From assembly GCA_938014215.1 (NCBI GenBank), contig CALLRW010000001.1:199715-263714 (forward strand): a stretch of DNA of 64,000 bases, in the 5' to 3' direction. Made by a program: the position numbers and the translations under genes. Numbering within the stretch: the first letter of the stretch is position 1; the number at the start of each line of letters is the position of its first letter. Positions 42,938 through 50,817 of the stretch are shown piece by piece. The stretch is from an uncultured Alistipes sp. Its GTDB lineage: Bacteria > Bacteroidota > Bacteroidia > Bacteroidales > Rikenellaceae. The notes under the pieces are model-generated. The model searched no databases. It was not told where the DNA came from and was given only the letters and a program-made list of their open reading frames with translations.

Positions 42938-43507
42938 ATGAGAAGTATCACAACATTCGATCTGCAGTATGCACACCGTTTCTACGGTTTTCAAGGAGAG
43001 GCTCAGTATCTCCACGGCCACACGGGACAGTTGACCATCGAGGTGGAGGATAGCATCGAAGCGGGTGTGAACATGGTTTACCCCTGCAACGAGATTCAGA
43101 AGGTAGCGTGGGACGTGCTCCGGAATTTCGACCATGCGCTGGTTCTGCGCGAGGATGATCCGCTGCTGCCGGCTGTTCTGGACGTCTACGAGAAGCAGGG
43201 CATCCGCAACGGACACCCGCAGAACAAGATGAAGGGCCCGGCCTTCAAGACGGAGCTTGCTACGGCTTATCCCGATTGCCGTCTGGTAGTCACGAAGGAG
43301 ACGCTGACGGTTGAGGGGATGATCAAGATTGTCTACGACCTGCTGAAGGATAAGCTCAACATCGCCAAGATCACCTTCACGAGCGGTGTGAATGCGGCCT
43401 CGGCGGAGTTCGTGACCAAAAACGACATCGACCGCTGCCCGCTGTGCGGCGTTGCACTCAACGAGGAGGGTGTATGTCCGAAGTGCGGGTATCGCAAGAA
43501 GAAGTAA
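42938..43507 (+). CDS. queD: QueD-like 6-carboxytetrahydropterin synthase with C-terminal zinc ribbon
   Basis: The product has 189 residues from the Met at 42938, which begins the usual MRSITTFDLQYAHRF; an ATG at 42911 overlaps the preceding gene. The T-fold residues for zinc binding are His in AHRF and the pair in YLHGHTGQL. The conserved HALVL and a Cys-poor substrate loop follow. The protein makes the queuosine/7-deazaguanine precursor in the family. Unusual is the C-terminal extension with CPLCG and CPKCGYRKKK, a four-cysteine zinc ribbon. The last 100 bases of the gene are duplicated as a relic at 52.64-52.74 kb. It ends at a bidirectional terminator. Confidence 0.82.
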   Translation: MRSITTFDLQYAHRFYGFQGEAQYLHGHTGQLTIEVEDSIEAGVNMVYPCNEIQKVAWDVLRNFDHALVLREDDPLLPAVLDVYEKQGIRNGHPQNKMKGPAFKTELATAYPDCRLVVTKETLTVEGMIKIVYDLLKDKLNIAKITFTSGVNAASAEFVTKNDIDRCPLCGVALNEEGVCPKCGYRKKK

Positions 43508-43833
43508 CCGTTACACTTTGTGGATAGGGTAGTCGGGTTCCGAATTCGGAACCCGACTTTTTATTGGATCTTCAATCAACGGGTGAGAGTAAGGTCGGCC
43601 AGCAGAACGGCTGTCTCCGGCTCCTCCTTCGGGGCATCCTTGGGTTTCCAGGCCACAATGAAGCTGACAGTTGCGGATTTGACTCGATAACCTTTCGCGA
43701 ACCAATCGGTGAGTGTCTTCTGCATCCGGGCTGAGAGTTTGGCTACGGGGAGGTCCGTCTTCTCAGTATAGAGCGTGAAGTCGCGGTATTACAGCGAATC
43801 GCCGCTCTCCAGTGCCAGCACTTCGCGTTTGAT
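43406..43833. repeat. Left direct repeat flanking the accessory island
   Basis: This segment carries the last 102 bases of the queD-like gene, its terminator and the 3' end of a RecQ-type gene. It aligns with 52641-53071 in the same orientation at roughly 80-90 % identity. The intact queD-like gene is at this end and the intact RecQ-type gene at the other, so the repeat spans the old junction between the two. Confidence 0.85.
43531..43562. terminator. Perfect bidirectional terminator
   Basis: AGTCGGGTTCCGAA (43531-43544) pairs with its mirror to 43558 and is followed by TTTT on the plus strand. It serves the queD-like gene and once served the convergent RecQ-type gene; a diverged copy is at 52768-52800. 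Confidence 0.88.
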
Positions 43834-44015
43834 CTCCATGCAGTAGCACCCTCTAGCTCTGCATCCTTAGCGTAGTTGTCGTTTAGGACGTGTATACGTC
43901 GTCGAACTCATGCTTTTTAGCCTGCTGGATGGTCGATACCTCCACTTCGAAACATAAAGCATCACAGAAATCATCGAACTCGTTCTTAGAATCAGAAATA
44001 CCTTTTTTAAGAATC
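43576..44015 (-). pseudogene. Decayed 3' fragment of the RecQ/UvrD fusion gene
   Basis: On the minus strand this is recognisably the C-terminal part of the gene at 52814-57730. The final segment, with the KPKDAP and ADLTL equivalents, is intact to the stop at 43576. Further in, an internal stop replaces a Gln codon near 43792 (plus strand GTATTACAG against GTATTGCAG). About 170 bp are missing after 43840, and homology fades past 43990. It cannot make a protein. The rest to 44135 shows no gene. Confidence 0.75.
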
Positions 44016-44135
44016 GTTCTAGCATAGACTCGGTTAAAATTCACATTGTCTGATGGTTGAAGTTCTTACGGTCTTGTTTTTATTCGTTACTCTTTTCTAA
44101 GATTTTCCAAGATCGTAGATATTGTATGCCAGAGC

Positions 44136-44771
44136 CTAATAATAAATTTCTATCAGTGATGCATCATCTTCAGGTCTGACAACTTTTGATTTAATATCAT
44201 CAAATGAACTTAGGGATAAAATAGATTGATAGGGATTATAGAATCCGTCAGTACATAAATATATTGTGTCTCCATTATTCACAGTATGGGTTAAGCATGG
44301 CACATCATCACGAAGACCAGCACCTTTAATACATCGAGACAATGCTGTTTGACCATATCCTATATCTAGTATATGATCCTTTGATAAGCATTTAAGCCTA
44401 TCGTCAGAATACATGTATAGTCTTACATTTCCTTGCCATGTATAGAACAAGGTTGATTGATGGATCAATGCAACTGCGACAGCCGCACCCATGTTACTTC
44501 TATTTGTGAGACTCACTTTTGAAAGTTCATCATCTGCATGATGTAGAGCAGATATAAGAAGCTTACATTTGTTATTAATATTCTTAAATTTCTGCAGAAT
44601 GTAGTCTCTTATCGAGAATGAAATAACCTCGGCGGCTTCCCGTCCTAAAGATAACCCTCCCATGCCATCAGCGAGGATGGCAAAGGCTGCATTTTCATCC
44701 ACAAAGTCAAACACTCCCTTATCCTCATTTTCTGAAAACTTACCTTCTATAGAAAAAGATCTAATTTCCAT
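44136..44771 (-). CDS. PP2C-type serine/threonine protein phosphatase
   Basis: This is a 211-residue, single-domain cytosolic PPM/PP2C phosphatase. Metal-binding motifs are in place: ENED at residues 14-17, LADGMGG with Asp35, the QGNVRLY strand, LCTDGFY and the final PEDDAS with Asp202-Asp203. The domain is short compared with 240-250 residues usual for PppA/Stp proteins. The start overlaps the end of the nucleotidyltransferase gene by 11 bp, so translation is coupled and it is the third gene of a three-gene operon. The low GC content matches its two partners and differs from the backbone. It may reverse a modification made by the partner toxin or signal through a host kinase; no kinase is nearby. 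Confidence 0.85.
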   Translation of the reverse strand: MEIRSFSIEGKFSENEDKGVFDFVDENAAFAILADGMGGLSLGREAAEVISFSIRDYILQKFKNINNKCKLLISALHHADDELSKVSLTNRSNMGAAVAVALIHQSTLFYTWQGNVRLYMYSDDRLKCLSKDHILDIGYGQTALSRCIKGAGLRDDVPCLTHTVNNGDTIYLCTDGFYNPYQSILSLSSFDDIKSKVVRPEDDASLIEIYY

Positions 44772-45651
44772 TATTTCTCAACTCTAGTTCCATTATAAAA
44801 AATTTTCGTATATCACTCCAGACATTAAAGCATAATTCGTATCTGTCTTCTTTATTTTCAGGTAAGTTATTTGTGAAATGATATAACAGAGTGCTTCTTT
44901 CCTCTTTCTCCAGTTCTTCTTTAATTATTTCGACATAATATGTAAGGTGCTCTGTTGTCAGAATTTTTGATATATCATAGGCAAGCCACCTAGCAGAAAG
45001 TATTATATAATCCGGATCATTATCATCTCTTAAGTAAATTTGATCTGGCGGAGTATTATTATCCATGACTTTAACCCTATAATAGCTATTAAGGAAATAG
45101 AACATGTCTATTGCATCTTTGTCTGTTTTTGCATGTCGATCAATCCAAGTATCAAATTTAATTAGAAATTGTCCATAAAGAGGAGCTATTTTGAAGATGA
45201 TTTCATCATCTATAGAAATATCCATGCTGTATGCCATCACGTCATCAAAGCATCTGACAGACATGACAGGATTTCCTTCTGGGGGCCAGCATATTTGTTC
45301 ATCAATGGCAATGCTTCCAAATGGTACAACATCTACTTCAAAATCATTATTCCCATCTGCTCCCTTATAAAAAAACTTTTGCTTATCTTTCACTTTCTTG
45401 AAGTGATTCTGTTCCAATTTCTCTTTTACCTTATCGAAATCAGACCAGTTCTGCAGAGCTATAGCCACATCCAAATCATTCGTCCTTCTTCGCACTTCAT
45501 ATTCGCCAAGGAGTTTCATCGTTATGTCCCTGGCTGTTGCGCCTACAACATAAAGTGGAATATCAATCTCTAGTAATGACTTTGAAAGCGCTTTTAGGGT
45601 ATCATACAATAAATCATTCTTAAGCTCATCTTTACATAGAGAGTTTTTCAT
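44761..45651 (-). CDS. AbiEii-like nucleotidyltransferase (toxin candidate)
   Basis: The product has 296 residues from the Met at 45651; the frame continues to 45696 but that would overlap the upstream gene by 65 bp instead of 20. The minimal nucleotidyltransferase fold is plain: VGATARD at residues 36-42, the metal ligands Asp59 and Asp61 in TNDLDVAI, and the third Asp107 in FEVDVVPFG. In AbiE systems such enzymes are the toxin, using NTPs to modify targets such as tRNA; here the partner upstream is an AbiEi_2-type regulator. The protein is somewhat longer than simple minimal transferases, with a C-terminal helical half. AbiEii family membership is inferred from fold and context. Confidence 0.78.
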   Translation of the reverse strand: MKNSLCKDELKNDLLYDTLKALSKSLLEIDIPLYVVGATARDITMKLLGEYEVRRRTNDLDVAIALQNWSDFDKVKEKLEQNHFKKVKDKQKFFYKGADGNNDFEVDVVPFGSIAIDEQICWPPEGNPVMSVRCFDDVMAYSMDISIDDEIIFKIAPLYGQFLIKFDTWIDRHAKTDKDAIDMFYFLNSYYRVKVMDNNTPPDQIYLRDDNDPDYIILSARWLAYDISKILTTEHLTYYVEIIKEELEKEERSTLLYHFTNNLPENKEDRYELCFNVWSDIRKFFIMELELRNNGN

Positions 45652-46621
45652 CGTTATAAAGTTTATTTGCAGCTTCGAGGCAACGACTATCTCCACTGCC
45701 CATCAGATCTGCATAGATTAATAGATTAGGAACAATATTCGTTATTGTGTTATCAGTCCAAAATTTCTGGTAAATTTTCACTTCTCCATTTTCTGCTGGA
45801 ATAAACCGACCTGTTTTTATAAGAGCTTGGCTGTTGTCCTCGGTATAAATATCAAAATATTCAGGGTGGAGGAATCCATTAACCAAAAAAGAAGCAGCTT
45901 CGCCGCCCCAATACATACCAGGAGGTAGAATTATATTATTCCATCTCCCTTTATCAGCTTTATTTGTAAACGTATATCGTTTTAAGAGAAGTTTGGGTTT
46001 GAGATACATGTTATAATTCATTTGCCATAAATCTATCAACTCGGATTTTCTTTCAATGAATCTACCTTTTTTATTTGTAAGAATGAAGCTTTTGGACGTT
46101 AATTCTGCAAAAACATTCTTTATTGTCCCTAAAGAAAGTTTAGTCCGCTCATTCAATTCACGATAACTAAGATTTACATTTTTATCATCGAGCAATAAAT
46201 AGAAAACAAGTTTCAGGCCTGTTTCGTTAAAGGCTTTAGTCGCTTTTTCTTTCAAAGACGCACTTTGGCCTTTCTTACCTGAGATATGGATAAAAAGATT
46301 TTTAGACTTGATTCTAGCATTGCCGGCAGTATCTAATACGTTGATACCTTGACTGAAGAACTTATCTGCTAATGATGGAGAAATATAACTTGAGATTAAT
46401 ATAATGGGTTTATCTGTATAACGTTTTACCTCATTCAACCTATTCAGAATTGACATGAAATTTGGTTTTGAGACAAATCTTTTGAGCTCTGCCACAAATT
46501 CACTTTTTTTTATTAGAATATTACCATCAAAAACTTCATAATCTGATGGAAGAAATACTATATCATTGCAATTCATTATATGTTTAAGACTTGCGACGGC
46601 ATCATATACAAATTCATCCAT
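45632..46621 (-). CDS. AbiEi_2-type antitoxin/transcriptional regulator
   Basis: This is a 329-residue cytosolic protein. Residues about 70-115 contain the family signature of AbiEi_2 proteins (ISSYISPSLADKFF, GINVLDTAGNARI, LFIHISGKK). Residues 133-185 form a winged helix (NLSYRELNERTKLSLGTIKN). Residues about 232-262 show PPGMYWGGEAASFL and FLHPEYFDIY, also typical. In type IV AbiE toxin-antitoxin systems the AbiEi protein both represses its own operon by binding inverted repeats and neutralises the nucleotidyltransferase toxin. Here it is the first gene of an overlapping operon with nucleotidyltransferase and PP2C genes, and a palindrome array lies immediately upstream. The family match is strong in my judgement, without a database check. 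Confidence 0.82.
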   Translation of the reverse strand: MDEFVYDAVASLKHIMNCNDIVFLPSDYEVFDGNILIKKSEFVAELKRFVSKPNFMSILNRLNEVKRYTDKPIILISSYISPSLADKFFSQGINVLDTAGNARIKSKNLFIHISGKKGQSASLKEKATKAFNETGLKLVFYLLLDDKNVNLSYRELNERTKLSLGTIKNVFAELTSKSFILTNKKGRFIERKSELIDLWQMNYNMYLKPKLLLKRYTFTNKADKGRWNNIILPPGMYWGGEAASFLVNGFLHPEYFDIYTEDNSQALIKTGRFIPAENGEVKIYQKFWTDNTITNIVPNLLIYADLMGSGDSRCLEAANKLYNDEKLSM

Positions 46622-46634
46622 ATATCTAAGTTTT

Positions 46635-46798
46635 GTTCATTAAACTTTATGTGTTCATAATTTATGAACACTACAAAAATAATGAACAGAATCTTTATCT
46701 ACAAAGAAACTGTATAAAATATAAAATCCCTATATAGCATTTTGTTCACGAATAACATCTGTTCATGGATTTTGAATAATAGAAATATCATGAACATG
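46635..46798. promoter_or_regulatory. Operator array: repeated GTTCAT/ATGAAC palindromes
   Basis: A perfect 21-bp palindrome GTGTTCATAA-T-TTATGAACAC lies at 46651-46671, 30-50 bp upstream of the AbiEi-like ATG. Further copies of GTTCAT or ATGAAC occur at 46635-46640, 46682-46687, 46761-46766 and 46790-46795. The last two form a second inverted repeat with a 21-bp spacer (GTTCATG at 46761-46767, CATGAAC at 46789-46795). This is the expected form of an autoregulatory AbiEi operator. Confidence 0.7.
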
Positions 46799-46863
46799 AG
46801 AGTAAGGGTAATAGTAGTAGTTCAAGTAATTTTTAGTTTGACGAAAGATATAATAGAACCTTT

Positions 46864-47073
46864 TTAAGTATGCTGTCTGTTTAAAAAAATGGTTGATAAG
46901 AGCTTTTCAACATATCCTTCAATACTATCTACGTCATAAACAGAAACTCTTAGAAATGATATAGAAAGAAGTTTTAGGTTTAAATAAGAGAATGTCTCTT
47001 CTTGCCACCATATTCCCTGTTTAATATGTATTTGTGGATATAAGTGCGTAATTATTAGTGGGCTAATTTGCTC
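46864..47073 (-). pseudogene. Remnant of an unknown gene
   Basis: On the minus strand an open frame of 69 codons has no ATG and reads like true protein (QEETFSYLNLKLLSISFLRV, then YDVDSIEGYVEKLL) before TAA at 46864. An in-frame TAG lies just upstream at 47074-47076. It looks like the 3' end of a gene lost by deletion. I cannot name its family. Confidence 0.4.
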
Positions 47074-47092
47074 CTATTGCTTCTTTTGTACG

Positions 47093-47161
47093 AATATGTA
47101 AAGTGCAGGCTTGGAGTCCTATTTTATGTGGCGCTTTCCTCTCTCTGGACTGGATCTCCAG
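47093..47161. repeat. Diverged dispersed repeat, copy 2
   Basis: This is the partner of 37241-37307. It lies downstream of the GIY-YIG/helicase cassette, whose other end (the helicase start) is also matched at 37482-37514. So the two loci share both ends of the same cassette. Confidence 0.6.
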
Positions 47162-47175
47162 ATATTTCGGGTACC

Positions 47176-47210
47176 AGAAAAATTAGTCCGGCACGTTGTA
47201 GTGTCGGACT
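47176..47210 (-). terminator. Terminator of the GIY-YIG gene
   Basis: AGTCCGGCAC (47185-47194) pairs with GTGTCGGACT (47201-47210) around six bases. Read on the minus strand it is followed by a T-run (plus A-run at 47178-47182). The stretch 47211-47324 holds no further signal. Confidence 0.75.
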
Positions 47211-47324
47211 AAAAGAATTGTTGCTTATCTGAAAGATCTGAAGGAGTCCCTCTAAAACACATAGAGGAAAGAGGTACAATCGTTTTCTGAGGGTAAGTAA
47301 ATAGACGGTATTTTTCGTAAAGAA

Positions 47325-47966
47325 CTATTCCTCGTGTTCGCAACGGGCTCGGAGGTCGCTCAATAGCTCGCCTTTATAGGAGAAATACTTTGCGCCTTGA
47401 TATGCCCCCGAAGTATTGCGGCGCTCTTCGGGCATAAAGGTCCCCACAAAGGGCGAGAGTTTGTAGAGGCGTCCCTCGTATTCGATATGGTCGTCGTCCG
47501 CGACCTTTACTTCAGTTCCGGTCGGCACGAAAACCAGAGTTGCTCCAATCGGAATATGAACCATGCTGAACTTGAAACGAGCTCGTTTCTTCCCGTTCTC
47601 GGTGGGCTCCTCCGTCTCCGCTTTCTTATTCTTAAGATGAACTTCGTCAATCTCGGCATCGTCGAGCGTGGTCGATATGTCGCGCAGGATGTCCAACGCT
47701 TTAGCAGGAGGTACGTTGAAGAACTCCCGATTCTGGCGAATCCGCAAATCGGTCAGCCGGTCGATGGTCTTGTGAATCAACTTCTCGACCTCCTCGTATT
47801 TCGAGGTTTTGAGTGTCGCATAAATCTCGAACGGCATAGGCACGGCCGTATTGTCCAACTCTTTCGAGCGAACATCTACCGGGCGGGAACTCTTGCCGAT
47901 TTTCACCCAATCCTCCTTAAAGCTCGGATTGGTCAGAATGTATACGTATCCTGCTTCTTTTTTCAT
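47325..47966 (-). CDS. GIY-YIG (T5orf172/MUG113-type) nuclease-like protein
   Basis: The start at 47966 is chosen because a promoter element at 47985-47992 would put the transcript start after the ATG at 47987. The product has 213 residues. Residues 1-95 form a T5orf172/MUG113 GIY-YIG domain: GYVYILTNPSF, VKIGKSSRPVDVRSKEL, PFEIYATL and EKLIHKTIDRL, with the NREFFNV segment. Residues about 130-205 resemble the DUF4357/RAMA module (IPIGATLVFVP, EYEGRLYKLSPF), found fused to nucleases and methylases. It lies directly downstream of a large SF1 helicase gene on the same strand. GIY-YIG proteins of this type occur in phages and defence loci; activity on DNA is likely but unproven. Confidence 0.8.
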   Translation of the reverse strand: MKKEAGYVYILTNPSFKEDWVKIGKSSRPVDVRSKELDNTAVPMPFEIYATLKTSKYEEVEKLIHKTIDRLTDLRIRQNREFFNVPPAKALDILRDISTTLDDAEIDEVHLKNKKAETEEPTENGKKRARFKFSMVHIPIGATLVFVPTGTEVKVADDDHIEYEGRLYKLSPFVGTFMPEERRNTSGAYQGAKYFSYKGELLSDLRARCEHEE

Positions 47967-47984
47967 TGGGAGCGTGTTAATATA

Positions 47985-47992
47985 CAAAGATA
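47985..47992 (-). promoter_or_regulatory. -7 promoter element of the GIY-YIG gene
   Basis: On the minus strand TATCTTTG matches TAnnTTTG, between the helicase stop (48043) and the GIY-YIG gene. It allows expression apart from the helicase. Confidence 0.5.
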
Positions 47993-48042
47993 GTAATTTC
48001 GACTGGATTGGATGGATTTTTAGCCATAAATTCCTCCAGCTG

Positions 48043-50796
48043 CTATCTCTGTAACAGTTCGGTTAATTGCGTGTGGATCTTGGCCTCTTCGTCAGTGCCC
48101 GTGGTGGAGAGGCGCAGCAGCGGAAGGCCGTAGCGGTCGAGGATGCGATCCTTCATCCGGTCGCGCTCGGATTGGCGGGTTCCTTGTTTGTGGAACTGGT
48201 AGCCGTCGGTCTCGACAGCCAGGACGGGCCGTTTGCTCACCCGGTTGTAGATCAGGAAGTCGAGGTGCGTGGCGCCGTTCGAGGCATAGCGGCGCTCCTC
48301 ATCGTCGAGAAGCGTCCAGTCGCGGATCAGTAGTCGCAGCGGTTGGTGGCAGAGAACGCCCAGATGCCGGAATGCCGGGTCGGCCGCCAGCACCCGCTCC
48401 AGCAGGGCATAGGTCAGATTCTCGGAGTCGAACTCCGAGATCCGTCGGTGCCGCTTGAGGAACTCCCGCCGTGCCTCGGCGTAGGGTTCGTAGAGCAGGT
48501 CGAAAACCGAATGGATGGCGCTCTCCGTGATCTTGCCGCCATTGTAGTCGATGTAGGCCAGCAGATCGGCGATGTTGCGGCTGTCGGGCTGTTCGTTGCT
48601 CGAAGTGACGAGCGTGAATTGCCGTTTGGCTCGCGATACAGCGACGTTCAGCAGATTGGGATCATCCGTGAAGGCGGTAATCTGATCGTCGACGGTCGAC
48701 AGGATGATGGCCTCCTTCTCCCGTCCCTGGAACTTGTGGACTGTGGCCACGTCAATGCCTCCGCCCAGCTCGCGGTGGAGCGCATTGACCTGCTCGTTGT
48801 AGGGGGAGATAATGCCGATTTCGGCCTGCTCGCAGGGGAGTGACGGCAGCACCTCGCGCCGGATCGTCTCGATCTCGCGGGGATTGAACGCTCCCCGCGC
48901 GTGATGCCCCGGGGCGGTCCGCCACGCCGTGATGACGTCGGGTTCGCTGCGATCCTCGGTCATGATCAGCAGACGCCCGCCGTAGAAGCGTTGGTTGCAG
49001 AAGTTGATGATCTTCGGATGGCAGCGGTAGTGTTCGCGCAGCAGCGTCTGCGGGGCTTCGGGAAAGACCCGACAGACCGACTCCAGAAAACTCAGCGCGG
49101 CGCAGTCGTAGCGGGGATCGATCGCGTGTTTGGCGGCGATGGCCTGCATGCGGAGCCGGTCGGCATCCGTGATGACATTGGGTAGCTGCATCGAGTCGCC
49201 GACAATCACCGCATTGCGGGCGCACATCAAAGCCAGCGCCCCTGTTTCGGACGACACCTGCGAGGCTTCGTCCATAATCACGTAGTCGAACAGCGTTTCC
49301 GCTCGGAAATTCGACCGCGAGGAGAAGGTTGTGCTCAACACGACGGGGTACTCCTTGAGCAGCTCGGGGGTGATGTGCTGAAAAATGGGTCGTTTGTGTC
49401 CCTTGCCATAACGGGCGGCCAGTCGGCTGCGAAGGTATCGCATTGAGTCGTCGCTCAGCCGGGCCACCATCGCCGGAGCATCCGACGTGGCAAGTTGCTT
49501 TTCAATTCGGTCGATCTCCGCCGTGAGCTCCTCTTGCCGGACCTGGTAGTAGCTACGCTGGAGGCGGGGGATCAACCGCTGGAGATCCTGCCGCTCCGGT
49601 TGGCGGGGAAATCCGTCGAAGAGGCGGCGGATGCGGCGTTTGAGCAAAAACCATCGGACAGTCTCTCGCCATCGGTCGAAGAGACCGTTCGGCTGCCACT
49701 CGACTGCGGCCTGCAATTCGTTCCACAGCATCAGCAGCCGGACCGACGGCATCTGCCGGCGAAGTGTGATGGAGGGATCAATCGTTGTCTCCTGCTCGAA
49801 ATGGAGTTGTTCGGTTTGCAGCCCCGTCAACTCCTGTCGGGCACGAGCCAGCCGTTCCTGTCGTTCGAAAACCGTCTGCAACGATTCGGCCTCGGACTGG
49901 ATGGTGCGGAGGAACTCCGGAGAGTCGGTTTCGGCCGAATACCACGAGTCGATCTCGGCCGGGACGGTCTTGTCGATGGCCTGCGTTTCGACGAAGGCTG
50001 TCTTTCGCTCACGGCTGCCCAGCAGGGCAGTGAGAAATCCCAGCCCCTGCTTTTCCAGCTTTTCGACCACGTTTTCAATGGCCGAGTTGTTGTTCGAGAC
50101 GACCAGCACGGTCTTCTCCTGCACCACAAGGTTGGCCACGATGTTGAGGATCGTCTGCGTCTTGCCGGTTCCCGGAGGACCCTGGATGATGCTGATCTGA
50201 TTTCCAAAGGCTGCCTGGATGGCTCTCTGCTGGCTGGCGTTACACCCGAAAGGGTAGATGAGCGGCGGCACCGGGAATTGTCGGGGCGAGTCCTTGCCGG
50301 GATTCAGGTAGAGGGCCGCCGCCGAACGGTCGGAGACGAAGTCGATCTTCTGATACTGCATCATCAGCAGTTTCTGGCCATCGTCGGTCTTCAGTGGGTT
50401 GAGTTCCGCCACGTCGCGCAGATAGGCGAAGCGATCTTGTGCGGGTGGTTCCTCTAGGCACGACCGAACGAGTTCGATATCTGCGCCCTTGTAGTGGGCT
50501 CCGGTGCCATTGGCGTATTCCACATACCAGAATCGCCGCAAGCCTTGTTGGAAGGCGGCGATGTAGGAGAGGGGCTCTATCCGGCGGCCTTTGTGGAGCA
50601 GATGGCAATGTTGCGGATCGAATACCACGGGATCCTTCAGCCACAACACTTTGCTCGGGACATAGGAGTAGGTCTTCGGGAAATGGCAGAAAATGACTTG
50701 GCAGCGGTTGGGCCTTGAGGTGTACCAACAGCGTTCGACGGAGTCGGTTTTATCCTCTCCGTCAATGATAATCCGGTTTTCCCGAGGGTCGTACAT
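48043..50796 (-). CDS. SF1 (Upf1/Dna2-like) helicase with nuclease-like C-terminus
   Basis: This is a 917-residue protein. Residues 1-180 form an N-terminal domain of unknown fold. The helicase core has Walker A GPPGTGKT at 206-213, the motif VIMDEASQVSS near 520, LREHYRCHP near 600, and motifs V/VI in VATVHKFQGREKEAIIL and LNVAVSRAKRQF. The last 110 residues carry a DUF2726/Vsr-like segment with HLDFLIYN and VLAVETDGYQFH, i.e. an Asp and Glu-x-Asp arrangement consistent with a PD-(D/E)XK-type nuclease. Such helicase-nuclease fusions occur in defence islands. GC content is like the backbone, unlike the AbiE genes nearby. A 33-bp copy of its start survives at 37482-37514. Confidence 0.85.
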   Translation of the reverse strand: MYDPRENRIIIDGEDKTDSVERCWYTSRPNRCQVIFCHFPKTYSYVPSKVLWLKDPVVFDPQHCHLLHKGRRIEPLSYIAAFQQGLRRFWYVEYANGTGAHYKGADIELVRSCLEEPPAQDRFAYLRDVAELNPLKTDDGQKLLMMQYQKIDFVSDRSAAALYLNPGKDSPRQFPVPPLIYPFGCNASQQRAIQAAFGNQISIIQGPPGTGKTQTILNIVANLVVQEKTVLVVSNNNSAIENVVEKLEKQGLGFLTALLGSRERKTAFVETQAIDKTVPAEIDSWYSAETDSPEFLRTIQSEAESLQTVFERQERLARARQELTGLQTEQLHFEQETTIDPSITLRRQMPSVRLLMLWNELQAAVEWQPNGLFDRWRETVRWFLLKRRIRRLFDGFPRQPERQDLQRLIPRLQRSYYQVRQEELTAEIDRIEKQLATSDAPAMVARLSDDSMRYLRSRLAARYGKGHKRPIFQHITPELLKEYPVVLSTTFSSRSNFRAETLFDYVIMDEASQVSSETGALALMCARNAVIVGDSMQLPNVITDADRLRMQAIAAKHAIDPRYDCAALSFLESVCRVFPEAPQTLLREHYRCHPKIINFCNQRFYGGRLLIMTEDRSEPDVITAWRTAPGHHARGAFNPREIETIRREVLPSLPCEQAEIGIISPYNEQVNALHRELGGGIDVATVHKFQGREKEAIILSTVDDQITAFTDDPNLLNVAVSRAKRQFTLVTSSNEQPDSRNIADLLAYIDYNGGKITESAIHSVFDLLYEPYAEARREFLKRHRRISEFDSENLTYALLERVLAADPAFRHLGVLCHQPLRLLIRDWTLLDDEERRYASNGATHLDFLIYNRVSKRPVLAVETDGYQFHKQGTRQSERDRMKDRILDRYGLPLLRLSTTGTDEEAKIHTQLTELLQR

Positions 50797-50817
50797 CCTG
50801 AATAGCGACGGGTCTTA

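Noticed and set aside
43511..43705. A 64-codon minus-strand frame at the end of the queD-like gene, with a counterpart at 52629-52943.
   Set aside because: Both frames are out of register with the RecQ-type coding sequence. They exist only because of the duplicated segment.
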